A DNA stretch of 64,000 bases from Microvirga zambiensis WSM3693 (GTDB lineage: Bacteria > Pseudomonadota > Alphaproteobacteria > Rhizobiales > Beijerinckiaceae). The position numbers and the translations under genes are program-made. Shown one piece after another: positions 56,511 to 63,798 of this stretch. The stretch spans positions 186,001 to 250,000 of the forward strand of contig NZ_JAERQD010000001.1 in assembly GCF_016735695.1 (NCBI RefSeq). The letters are read 5' to 3'. How positions within the stretch are numbered: the first letter of the stretch is position 1; each line of letters begins with the position of its first letter. The notes beneath the pieces are model-generated. The model was not told where the DNA came from. It did not search any database and saw nothing but the letters and a program-made list of their open reading frames with translations.

Positions 56511-57236
56511 CTACTCGCCGAACTCGGCGATCTCATCGATCCGTTCGAGATCGTGCACGATCAGCCCGCCCCGATCCTGAGTGAGGAGCCGCTCTTCGGC
56601 CCAGCGGTTCAAAACCTTGTTCAGCCCCTCCCGCGACATCGCCGTCCATTGAGCCATCTCGCTTTGGGTCAGCTTGAGAACGACTTCGATCCCTTTCGGC
56701 GTGGTCTTGCCATGGTCCCGGGCAAGATGTCCGAGGATCCGCGCGAGACGCTGAGGTGCCTGGCGCAGAGCGGCATCTTCCATCCGCGCACTGGTCCACC
56801 TGAGACGCCGGCACAGCAGATCGATCACGTTGCGGACGAGTTGCGGGTCCCGATCCAGGGCCTCGTAGAAGGTTCGGCGTGCAATGCTCATAAGGCGCGT
56901 CTTAAGCATGGCGGAGGAGCCAGCGGTGCGCACATCACCGTCGAGCATCCCGATCTCGCCGAAAACGGCGCCGTTCGTCAGAACGTTCAGGGTGACCTCC
57001 GCTCCCGCGGCGGAGACCGTCCAGATGCGAACCCGCCCTTCGGCGATCACGTAGAGTGCGTCCGACGTGTCACCGACATTGAACAGCAGCTCGCCCTTCT
57101 CGAGCGTTCGATTCTGAGCCTTGCGGACGATCAGCTCAACGGTCGAAGGGTCGATAGCCTTGAAGATGTCCAGCGCTTCGAGCTTGACCGCGTGATTTGC
57201 GCCGGCCGTCGTACTGGACGGTTGAACCTCAGCCAT
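56511..57236 (-). CDS. CRP-like transcriptional regulator with cyclic-nucleotide pocket
   Basis: A 241-residue Crp/Fnr protein. The phosphate-binding cassette FGEIGMLDGDVRTAGSSA retains Glu94, Arg103, Thr104 and Ala105, the residues that hold a cyclic nucleotide in true CRP. The HTH (LTQSEMAQWTAMSREGLNKV) has a recognition helix with Ser-Arg-Glu and a Lys where E. coli CRP has Arg180-Glu181 and Arg185, so it should read TGTGA half-sites. Four such sites lie in the next 3.6 kb and a fifth at 63682. ATG 57236 follows GGGAACTCGACC. The gene is divergent from the first small secreted-type protein, with one site between them, so autoregulation is possible. Confidence 0.88.
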   Translation of the reverse strand: MAEVQPSSTTAGANHAVKLEALDIFKAIDPSTVELIVRKAQNRTLEKGELLFNVGDTSDALYVIAEGRVRIWTVSAAGAEVTLNVLTNGAVFGEIGMLDGDVRTAGSSAMLKTRLMSIARRTFYEALDRDPQLVRNVIDLLCRRLRWTSARMEDAALRQAPQRLARILGHLARDHGKTTPKGIEVVLKLTQSEMAQWTAMSREGLNKVLNRWAEERLLTQDRGGLIVHDLERIDEIAEFGE

Positions 57237-57351
57237 GGTCGAGTTCCCACAAAGGCGGAGCACAAGGCCGTCAAGGATAGCGACGGGCGAGACGGCATGC
57301 AAAGGCTGTCTGCTGACGAAAGCCGGCCGGTCGCCAAGAACGCGAAAGGTG

Positions 57352-57367
57352 TGTGACGCAGTTCACT
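57352..57367. promoter_or_regulatory. CRP-like operator 1
   Basis: TGTGA-CGCAGT-TCACT, nine of ten conserved positions of the CRP palindrome. Centre about 108 bases before ATG 57468 and about 124 before the regulator start. Confidence 0.75.
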
Positions 57368-57467
57368 GCCTCCGCCCACAGGGGGTGATACACCCGGGAC
57401 ACCGCGCCCGATTTCAGCTGGGCGATCCCTGTGATCGACCGATCGGGACGCAATCGAGGAGAGCCCG

Positions 57468-57965
57468 ATGCCCAATTACTACCCCGCCAGCCCGGATGAC
57501 GGCTTTCAAGAGCGCCTTCGCGGCGGGCGAAACGACGTTCATGAAAATGGGGATCGAGGCTATTCTCCGGACCCCTATTTCAGCGGCCGCCAGGGCGACC
57601 ACGGGGGCAGCCATGGAGATGCTCCTGTCAGCCCCATGCAGCCGCATGATGGCGGGAATCTTGGCTGGGGCGATTCCGCCTGGAACGATGCCGGTGGATT
57701 CGAATCCGTGCTTTTCGGTCATACGCCCGATGGCGGGGCCACCGCCGGAGGCTTCGCACCGGTCATCGTCTTCGATATCGAAAATATCGATATCGACTTC
57801 AACACGCTGATCCAGACCACGCAGATCCAGAACACGCTCGCCCTTCTGGATGCATCCAATGGCGGCACAATCGATGTCGGAGGCAACGTCACCGCGCTCG
57901 GTCTTCAGTCGGCATCGACCGAGAATTCCGCCGGCTTCATGAACTTTCTGGACCTCTTCTCCTGA
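57468..57965 (+). CDS. Small Gly/Asp-rich protein, probable type I secretion substrate
   Basis: A 165-residue protein with no Cys, no signal peptide and no membrane helix. The N-terminal 95 residues are rich in Gly, Asp, His and Pro (DGFQERLRGGRNDV, RQGDHGGSHGDAP). The C-terminal part has beta-type text (VIVFDIENIDIDFNTLIQ, ASNGGTIDVGGNVTALGL) and ends in hydrophobic GFMNFLDLFS. A signal-less Gly/Asp-rich chain with such an end beside a PrtD/HlyD pair suggests export by that system. This is an inference; no RTX nonapeptides are seen. ATG follows CGAGGAGAGCCCG. Preceded by a CRP-like site and followed by a terminator. Confidence 0.65.
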   Translation: MPNYYPASPDDGFQERLRGGRNDVHENGDRGYSPDPYFSGRQGDHGGSHGDAPVSPMQPHDGGNLGWGDSAWNDAGGFESVLFGHTPDGGATAGGFAPVIVFDIENIDIDFNTLIQTTQIQNTLALLDASNGGTIDVGGNVTALGLQSASTENSAGFMNFLDLFS

Positions 57966-57993
57966 ACGACGGCGACGCTCTCCATTCTGCGCC

Positions 57994-58020
57994 AAAGGCC
58001 CCGTTCTCGGGGCCTTTTTT
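57994..58020 (+). terminator. Intrinsic terminator
   Basis: Stem AAAGGCCCCG / CGGGGCCTTT with loop TTCT, followed by a T-run. Lies 29 bases after the stop of the small protein gene, so that gene is its own unit. Confidence 0.9.
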
Positions 58021-58114
58021 ATTCCAGCATAGTCCTTCAGGCATTCCAGCATGCCACCCCGATCGATCGAGAAGATCTTCAAAAAAATCTTCGAAAATCG
58101 AAAAAATCTATCGG

Positions 58115-58130
58115 TGTGATGCAGTTCACA
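58115..58130. promoter_or_regulatory. CRP-like operator 2 (perfect)
   Basis: TGTGA-TGCAGT-TCACA, a full match to the CRP consensus half-sites. Centre about 105 bases before ATG 58228. The 50 bases upstream are AT-rich. Confidence 0.85.
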
Positions 58131-58227
58131 GTCCCTGCCTGCGAAGTGGTGCAAAGTCCATTCATCGCCAACGGAGATCGAACTGAGGCGGTACCGGACG
58201 CAACACTTAACAGAGATAGGATAGCTC

Positions 58228-58539
58228 ATGGACCTCAACGTGAATGCCAGCCCGATCACTCAAGCTGCTTCCACCACCGCTGTCGGCGGCGCCGGCGTCC
58301 TCGGCAACGGTGGCGATGCCATCGCCGTGACGAACCAGGAAGCCACCAGCACCAACATGCAGTTCGGCGATCACGACCACTTCCCGTGGGGTGGTGGCCC
58401 CGACCTCAACGTGAATGCCAGCCCGATCCTTCAGGTGGCAGAAACCACGGCGGTCGGCGGCCCCGGCATCCTCGGCGACGGCGGCGACGCTCTCGCCTTC
58501 ACCAACCAGGACGCAGACCTCTTCAACCTCCAGGGCTAA
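58228..58539 (+). CDS. Small duplicated-repeat protein, probable type I secretion substrate
   Basis: A 103-residue protein made of two tandem copies of a 44-residue unit (residues 2-45 and 59-102). Each begins DLNVNASPI and continues with TTAVGG, LG-GGDA and TNQ. The first 27 bases of both copies are identical, pointing to recent duplication or selection against drift. The linker FGDHDHFPWGGGP is His/Asp-rich and might bind metal. No signal peptide, Cys or membrane segment; the end is NLQG. It has its own CRP-like site and terminator and lies directly before the exporter genes. Function unknown; secretion by the adjacent system is inferred. Confidence 0.7.
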   Translation: MDLNVNASPITQAASTTAVGGAGVLGNGGDAIAVTNQEATSTNMQFGDHDHFPWGGGPDLNVNASPILQVAETTAVGGPGILGDGGDALAFTNQDADLFNLQG

Positions 58540-58554
58540 GTCTTATCCTTCCCG

Positions 58555-58588
58555 GAGCGCCATCGGCCAACCGCCGATGGCGCTCTTT
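58555..58588 (+). terminator. Intrinsic terminator
   Basis: Stem GAGCGCCATCGGC / GCCGATGGCGCTC (13 base pairs) with loop CAACC and a short T-run. Ends the duplicated-repeat gene. Confidence 0.88.
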
Positions 58589-58714
58589 CCGTTTGTGATC
58601 GCGAAGCCTCACCCTATCCGGGCGAGTTGGCTATCGGACCGACATGGTCGCAGCGATGCTTGAGAATGCCGCCCTTCGCCCTGGCGCAGGACCAGAACTC
58701 CAATCTGAAAACAT

Positions 58715-58730
58715 TGTGAAACACGTCACA
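58715..58730. promoter_or_regulatory. CRP-like operator 3 (perfect)
   Basis: TGTGA-AACACG-TCACA, centre about 115 bases before the exporter ATPase start at 58838. Confidence 0.85.
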
Positions 58731-58837
58731 GCGTTCGGCGAGGGGATCGTCCATGATCATGCCAGTTAAGCCAATGGCTCTCCACCTTGCCTGGCGGATT
58801 TCAGTTCGCGTGGATGACTCGTAAAAGGACAATCGCG

Positions 58838-60739
58838 ATGAAGAATGGAATGAGGAACAGCGCTGAAACCCAGCTCCGTACCGCTCTTCGCACGCTCAAG
58901 AAGCCGCTGATCGGCATCAGCGCCATCAGCTGTATCGGGAATGTCCTGATGCTCACCAGCCCCATGTTCATGATGCTGGTCTACAACAAGGTCCTGTCGA
59001 GCAAGAGCCTTCCCACATTGGCGGCGCTCACCTTCCTCGCCCTGCTGCTCTACGCGTTCTATGGCTTGCTGGAGGGCTTACGCGGCAAGCTGATGGCCCG
59101 TGTCGGCATCACCTTCGACCACCGCCTCGCTCCGACCCTGTTCGAAGCGACGCTGAAACTGCCGCTCCATTTCGGGCCGCATGCCCGCAACCACGATCCG
59201 CTTCAAGATCTGGCGGCCATCCGAAACTATCTGATGGGTCCGGGCCCGGTCGCTCTCCTCGATCTTCCGTGGATGCCGATCTACTTCGCGATCCTGTTCT
59301 TCGTGAACCCGATTCTGTTCCTCGCGGCTGCAGGTGGCGCTCTGCTTCTTGTGATCCTGAGCCTGGTCAACGAATTCGTCATGAAAGGCACGATGAAGTC
59401 GGCATCCCAGGTGCACGCCGCGACGATGACCATTCTCATGGACGCAAGGCGCAACTCCGAGGCCGCCGCCGCCATGAGCATGGGAGACGACCTGTGCAAG
59501 CGCTGGGGCAGCGGATACGTGAACACGATCTCCCACGCACGCGATCTCGCGGATCATGCCAGCGTCTTCGGCGCCATTTCCAAGACGGTTCGCCAGGTCC
59601 TGCAGTCGGCAATGCTTGCGCTCGGAGCCTTTCTGGTCATCGAGGGACAGATGTCGCCGGGTGCGATGATCGCGAGCTCGCTCATCCTCGCACGGGCTCT
59701 CACGCCGATCGACCAGGTCATCGGTCATTGGCGCAGCACGTCGGCCGCCTGGCATGCTCTCAGCCGCCTGCGCTCCCTCACCTCCAAGCTTCCGAAGGCC
59801 ACCCAGCAGCAGCACGGCATGCCGCGCCCCAACCATTCCCTGTCGGCGCGGGATGTGGCGATCGTGCCGCCGGGTGCAGCGGTCGCGACCGTCTCCGGCG
59901 TGTCGTTCGAGATCGAGGCGGGCGATGCCCTCGGCATCATCGGCCCGAGCGGCTGCGGCAAGTCCACGCTCGTCCGCGCCCTTGTCGGCGCCTGGCCGAC
60001 AGCCCGCGGCGAGGTGCGCTTCGACAATGCACTGATCGGCCAGTATTCGCCGGATGCGCTCGCCGATGCGATCGGCCACCTTCCCCAGAGCATCGAACTG
60101 TTCGACGGAACGATCGCCGAGAACATCGCACGTTTTCGCAAGGGTACGACCTCCGAACAGGTGATCGAAGCCGCGAAGATGGCGGGCGTGCACGACATGG
60201 TCCTCGCCTTCCCTCTGGGATACGATACGCCCGTCGGCGAAGGGGGCACCACGCTGTCGGGCGGCCAGCGCCAGCGCATCGGCCTCGCCCGCGCCCTGTT
60301 CGGCAATCCGTTCCTGGTGGTGCTCGACGAGCCGAACTCCAATCTCGATCCGCTCGGCGAGCAGTCCTTGAACGATGCCATCCACCAGATGCGCCAGGCC
60401 GGCAAGATCGTCGTCATCGTCGCCCATCGGCCGAGCGCGATCTTCGCGGCCAACAAGATCCTGTCGGTCCGCAGCGGCCGCGCCGAGATGTTCGGCCCGA
60501 AGGAACAGGTCCTCGCCGCCCTGTTCCCCCGCATCGGACAGCCGCACAAGCCATCCCAGATGCCCGGCCAGCAGTCAGGAAACACGCCCGTCGTTCAATC
60601 TGGATTGGCCGTCGCCTCCTCGAACGAAAGTGAAGCGCCGGTCGCGGGTCAGACGGTTCGGCTGGACAATTCCGCCACGGCGACCGTCACCAGCCTGGAT
60701 GCAACAAGGGCGCAGCGAGCCAATGCCCATGTGAGCTGA
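58838..60739 (+). CDS. Type I secretion ABC exporter, PrtD/HasD-type permease-ATPase
   Basis: A 633-residue half-transporter. The membrane domain (about 1-310) has the PrtD-type start ISCIGNVLMLTSPMFMMLVY and the family text VYNKVLSSKSLPTLAALT and LLDLPWMPIYFAILFFV. The ATPase has Walker A GPSGCGKSTLVRA near 385, signature TTLSGGQRQRIGLARAL and Walker B LVVLDEPNSNLD. There is no N-terminal C39-like or peptidase domain, as expected for PrtD types that export proteins with C-terminal signals. A polar tail of about 75 residues follows. ATG 58838 follows AAAAGGACAATCGCG. With the HlyD protein encoded next it forms the inner-membrane part of a type I system; no TolC gene is in the window. Confidence 0.92.
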   Translation: MKNGMRNSAETQLRTALRTLKKPLIGISAISCIGNVLMLTSPMFMMLVYNKVLSSKSLPTLAALTFLALLLYAFYGLLEGLRGKLMARVGITFDHRLAPTLFEATLKLPLHFGPHARNHDPLQDLAAIRNYLMGPGPVALLDLPWMPIYFAILFFVNPILFLAAAGGALLLVILSLVNEFVMKGTMKSASQVHAATMTILMDARRNSEAAAAMSMGDDLCKRWGSGYVNTISHARDLADHASVFGAISKTVRQVLQSAMLALGAFLVIEGQMSPGAMIASSLILARALTPIDQVIGHWRSTSAAWHALSRLRSLTSKLPKATQQQHGMPRPNHSLSARDVAIVPPGAAVATVSGVSFEIEAGDALGIIGPSGCGKSTLVRALVGAWPTARGEVRFDNALIGQYSPDALADAIGHLPQSIELFDGTIAENIARFRKGTTSEQVIEAAKMAGVHDMVLAFPLGYDTPVGEGGTTLSGGQRQRIGLARALFGNPFLVVLDEPNSNLDPLGEQSLNDAIHQMRQAGKIVVIVAHRPSAIFAANKILSVRSGRAEMFGPKEQVLAALFPRIGQPHKPSQMPGQQSGNTPVVQSGLAVASSNESEAPVAGQTVRLDNSATATVTSLDATRAQRANAHVS

Positions 60740-60743
60740 AAAC

Positions 60744-60759
60744 TGTGAACCGGATCACA
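60744..60759. promoter_or_regulatory. CRP-like operator 4 (perfect)
   Basis: TGTGA-ACCGGA-TCACA starting five bases after the ABC exporter stop. Centre about 139 bases before the HlyD ATG at 60891. It implies that the adaptor has its own CRP-controlled promoter. Confidence 0.82.
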
Positions 60760-60890
60760 GCGCTGGAAAGTGTGGTGTGCGAGCCTGCATGCAGGAACGA
60801 GCATAGGGCTCTCGGAAGACGTGCGAGAAGCAGGAGCCGGCTCGACCTGTCGCCGTTCAAGCGGCGGTAACCCATGCAGCGGAGCGCACC

Positions 60891-62207
60891 ATGACCGAGT
60901 TCGAAGCTGACCTCGTCGCCAATTCCTCCTCCATGCGCCGGCTGATGCGCTGGTTCATATTCAGCTCCTTCATCGTGTTCTTCGGCATCGGCGGCTGGGC
61001 GGTGGCGGCCAAGGTCGACAGCGCGGTCGTCACGGCGGGCACCTTCGCGGTGGAGTCGAGTGCCCAGACGGTTCAGCATCTGGAGGGCGGTGTCATCGGA
61101 GCGATCCTCGTCAAGGATGGCGATCTCGTGCAGGAGGGACAGGTGCTCGTCCGGCTCGATGCTGCCAAGGTTACGGCCGATGCGAGCATCTTCGAGCGCA
61201 AGCTGATCGATCTGACCGCTCAGAAGGCACGTCTCGAGGCGGAGAACCTGGACCGCACGACGATCGAGCGGCCGAATGTTTCGATGCCCTCCAGACAGGC
61301 CGAGAGCGCCTTGAAGGCTGCTCTCGCTGCCGAGGAAAGCCTGATGAACGAGCGGCGCTTCACGCGGTTGAACCAGCTTTCGCAGCAGCAGGAGCGAAAG
61401 CATCAGGTCGAGCGGCAGATCGATGGATTCGGCGAGAGATACCGGGCGCTCAAGGAAGAGCTCGCCCAGGTGACAGCCGAGCTTGCCGACCAGCGCATGC
61501 TTGACAGCAAGGGCCTGATCCGACGCCCCGTTCTGCGCCAGACCGAGCGCGAGGTGAGCCGCCTGAAGGGCGAGATGGGCGATAACGAAGCCCGCGTTGC
61601 AGGCGCTCGTTCCCAGCTCACCGAAATCGAGTTCAAGATTGCCGAGCTGACCCGCAACGCCCGCTCGGAGGTCCTGAGGCAGCTTCAGACCGTCACGGCG
61701 GGTCTTGCCGAGACCGACGAGCAGCTCTCTGCCGCCCGGGATCGCCTGCAGCGGCTTGACATCCGGGCGCCACGGACGGGACTGGTCCACGAGCTCACGG
61801 TGCATACGATCGGCGGCATCGTCGGCCCTGGCCAGAAGCTGATGTCGATCATCCCGAGCGCGGAGCCGCTGATCGTGAATGCGAAGATCCGGCCCGATGA
61901 GATCAACCAGGTGCATCTCGACCAGCCGGCGACCATCCGCATCAGCGCATTCAAGCTTCCCACGCCCTTGGAGCTGGAGGGGGTCGTCACCAACGTCTCT
62001 CCGGACCAGGTCGTCAGTGGCCAATCCGGACAGGCCTATTTTACCGTCAAGATTGCCATCGCAGCGGGAGAGCGGCGCAAGCTCGAGGGCAAGGAACTGA
62101 CGCCGGGCCTTCCGGCAGAGGTTCTGATCCGCGGTGACACACGGCGTATCATCACCTATCTGACGCAGCCCCTCACCGACAAGATCGGCATTGCGTTCCG
62201 TGAATAG
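60891..62207 (+). CDS. HlyD family type I secretion adaptor (PrtE-like)
   Basis: A 438-residue periplasmic adaptor. One N-terminal membrane helix (about 20-42, WFIFSSFIVFFGIGGWAVAA), a split lipoyl-like domain (VQHLEGGVIGAILVKDGDLV and later IRAPRTGLVHELTV), and a long coiled-coil hairpin between them (about 95-285, e.g. RQIDGFGERYRALKEELAQV). The C-terminal beta-barrel ends in GLPAEVLIRGDTRRIITYL. It links the ABC exporter to an outer-membrane TolC-type channel. Start ATG 60891 follows GCGGAGCGCACC. Length and layout are typical of PrtE/HlyD. Confidence 0.92.
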   Translation: MTEFEADLVANSSSMRRLMRWFIFSSFIVFFGIGGWAVAAKVDSAVVTAGTFAVESSAQTVQHLEGGVIGAILVKDGDLVQEGQVLVRLDAAKVTADASIFERKLIDLTAQKARLEAENLDRTTIERPNVSMPSRQAESALKAALAAEESLMNERRFTRLNQLSQQQERKHQVERQIDGFGERYRALKEELAQVTAELADQRMLDSKGLIRRPVLRQTEREVSRLKGEMGDNEARVAGARSQLTEIEFKIAELTRNARSEVLRQLQTVTAGLAETDEQLSAARDRLQRLDIRAPRTGLVHELTVHTIGGIVGPGQKLMSIIPSAEPLIVNAKIRPDEINQVHLDQPATIRISAFKLPTPLELEGVVTNVSPDQVVSGQSGQAYFTVKIAIAAGERRKLEGKELTPGLPAEVLIRGDTRRIITYLTQPLTDKIGIAFRE

Positions 62208-62230
62208 CAGTTCGGCGCGCTGCTGAACTC

Positions 62231-62262
62231 AGAGCCGGTTCCACTTGCGTGGAACCGGCTCT
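62231..62262. terminator. Perfect hairpin after the HlyD gene
   Basis: AGAGCCGGTTCCAC / GTGGAACCGGCTCT, a 14-base-pair stem with a TTGC loop, 23 bases after the stop. The T-run is weak (CTTCATT). Probably a terminator or a repeat used as one. Confidence 0.7.
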
Positions 62263-62277
62263 CTTCATTGCTTTGCC

Positions 62278-62359
62278 GCATTTTTTACGGCGAACCGGAT
62301 CCACTTCGCCGAAAATGCTCTAGCCTCTCGGCGACGGCACGGGAACCCTGTGCCGTCGC
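62278..62359. repeat. Two short palindromes upstream of the patatin gene
   Basis: 62278-62318 is the GGCGAACCGGATCC...TTCGCC repeat, inverse of that at 4661-4705. 62331-62359 is GCGACGGCAC / GTGCCGTCGC around GGGAACCCT. Both lie between the HlyD and patatin genes. Confidence 0.6.
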
Positions 62360-62506
62360 AAGCGCGAATCGGCGTGGCTGCGGCCTATCTTCAAATCGGC
62401 TTCGGTCGAGATCGCCTACCCAGTTCGCACCCTCGTCATGGCGGAGAGAAATCTTATAAGATCCGCCGGGTCAGGACGCCGATTATCCCGACATCGAGAG
62501 GCGACC

Positions 62507-63571
62507 ATGAACAGGGCGGAGCGAAGCTTTTCGCGCCGAAGCCGTTCCGGGCGGGGACGGCAGGTTAAATCGGTCAATCTTGCGCTCCAGGGCGGGGGAG
62601 CCCATGGAGCCTTCGCATGGGGCGTGCTCGATCGCCTGCTGGAAGAGGAAGCCATCGCCTTCGACGGCATCAGCGCGACCAGCGCGGGGGCCGTGAACGC
62701 CGTCGTTTGCGCCTATGGGCTGATCGAGGGAGGACGCGAAGGCGCGCGCCGGGCATTGCAGGAGTTCTGGCAACGGATCTCGTGCACCGCGCGGCTGAGC
62801 CCCCTTCAACCGTCCTTCCTCGATCGCTTCACAGGCAATCGCAGCCTGGATCACTCGCCTGCCTTCCTTTTCTTTCACATGCTGACGCAGGTCGTCTCGC
62901 CGTACGAGCTCAATCCGTTCAACTACAACCCGCTGATCGAGGTGCTTGACCAGGTGGTCGATTTCGAGCTCTTGCGGCGCAATCCCCAGGTCGATCTGTT
63001 TCTCTCTGCCACCAATGTCCGCTCGGGCAAGATACGGGTGTTCGAGAACCACGAGATGAGCGCCGAGGTGGTTCTCGCATCGACCTGCCTGCCCTTCATA
63101 TTTCAGGCCGTCAAAATCGACGAGGAGTACTACTGGGACGGAGGGTATATGGGAAACCCCGCTCTCTTCCCCCTGATCTACCGCTGCGAGTCCTCCGACA
63201 TCGTGGTCGTTCACATCAATCCCATCAGCCGGCCGAGCGTTCCGACGACGGCCGCCGAGATTCTCAACCGGATCAATGAAATCAGCTTCAACTCGTCTCT
63301 GATGAGAGAGGTGCGGGCGGTCGAATTCCTGAACAGACTTGTCGACGAGGGGCGTGTCCTGACCCCCGATATCAGGCAGGTGCGCCTGCATGCGATCGAA
63401 GCGGATGAAGTCATGCAGCACCTCGGCGCGGCTTCGAAACTGAATGCCGATTGGGATTTCCTCACCGAACTGCATGCCATCGGCCGCGAGAAGGCGAACG
63501 CATGGCTGCAGGGCGACTTCGCGAAAGTCGGCAACCAATCATCCATCGATATCCGCGATAAATATCTGTAG
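62507..63571 (+). CDS. Patatin-like phospholipase
   Basis: A 354-residue patatin-fold lipid hydrolase. The oxyanion loop is LALQGGGAHGAFAWGVLDRL near residue 30, the nucleophile Ser is in ISATSAGAVNAVV (Ala instead of Gly at the first elbow position), and the catalytic Asp is in YYWDGGYMGNP near 205. A basic N-terminal tail (SFSRRSRSGRGRQVKS) precedes the domain. There is no signal peptide, so it is cytoplasmic or possibly exported by another route. It could act on membrane phospholipid. ATG 62507 follows CGAGAGGCGACC. It lies between the secretion genes and the peptidase, but no TGTGA site is visible directly before it. Confidence 0.87.
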   Translation: MNRAERSFSRRSRSGRGRQVKSVNLALQGGGAHGAFAWGVLDRLLEEEAIAFDGISATSAGAVNAVVCAYGLIEGGREGARRALQEFWQRISCTARLSPLQPSFLDRFTGNRSLDHSPAFLFFHMLTQVVSPYELNPFNYNPLIEVLDQVVDFELLRRNPQVDLFLSATNVRSGKIRVFENHEMSAEVVLASTCLPFIFQAVKIDEEYYWDGGYMGNPALFPLIYRCESSDIVVVHINPISRPSVPTTAAEILNRINEISFNSSLMREVRAVEFLNRLVDEGRVLTPDIRQVRLHAIEADEVMQHLGAASKLNADWDFLTELHAIGREKANAWLQGDFAKVGNQSSIDIRDKYL

Positions 63572-63589
63572 GCGCGCGATAGCGGACTA

Positions 63590-63640
63590 AAGCATCGGAC
63601 CCAAAAGTGGACTTGCACTTTTGGGATGCTTCCGATGCTT
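63590..63640. repeat. Palindromic repeat, ACTTTTGGG family
   Basis: AAGCATCGGACCCAAAAGTGG and CACTTTTGGGATGC, with an outer AGCATCGG/CCGATGCT pair. Begins 19 bases after the patatin stop. Confidence 0.7.
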
Positions 63641-63681
63641 TCTCCTTGAATGAGATCATCGATCCGGCACAAGCGGATATT

Positions 63682-63697
63682 TGTGACCGCGTGCACA
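63682..63697. promoter_or_regulatory. CRP-like operator 5
   Basis: TGTGA-CCGCGT-GCACA, nine of ten half-site positions. Centre about 109 bases before the GTG start of the peptidase gene at 63799, the same distance as the other sites. Confidence 0.6.
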
Positions 63698-63798
63698 GAA
63701 GAGGGAAACGGAAAAGGTCAGTCTGATCCCATGAGCGATCGAGCCAACGGGGATGTCCCCCCTCAACCCGATCGCACCATCTCCCGAGGGAGGCTGAA

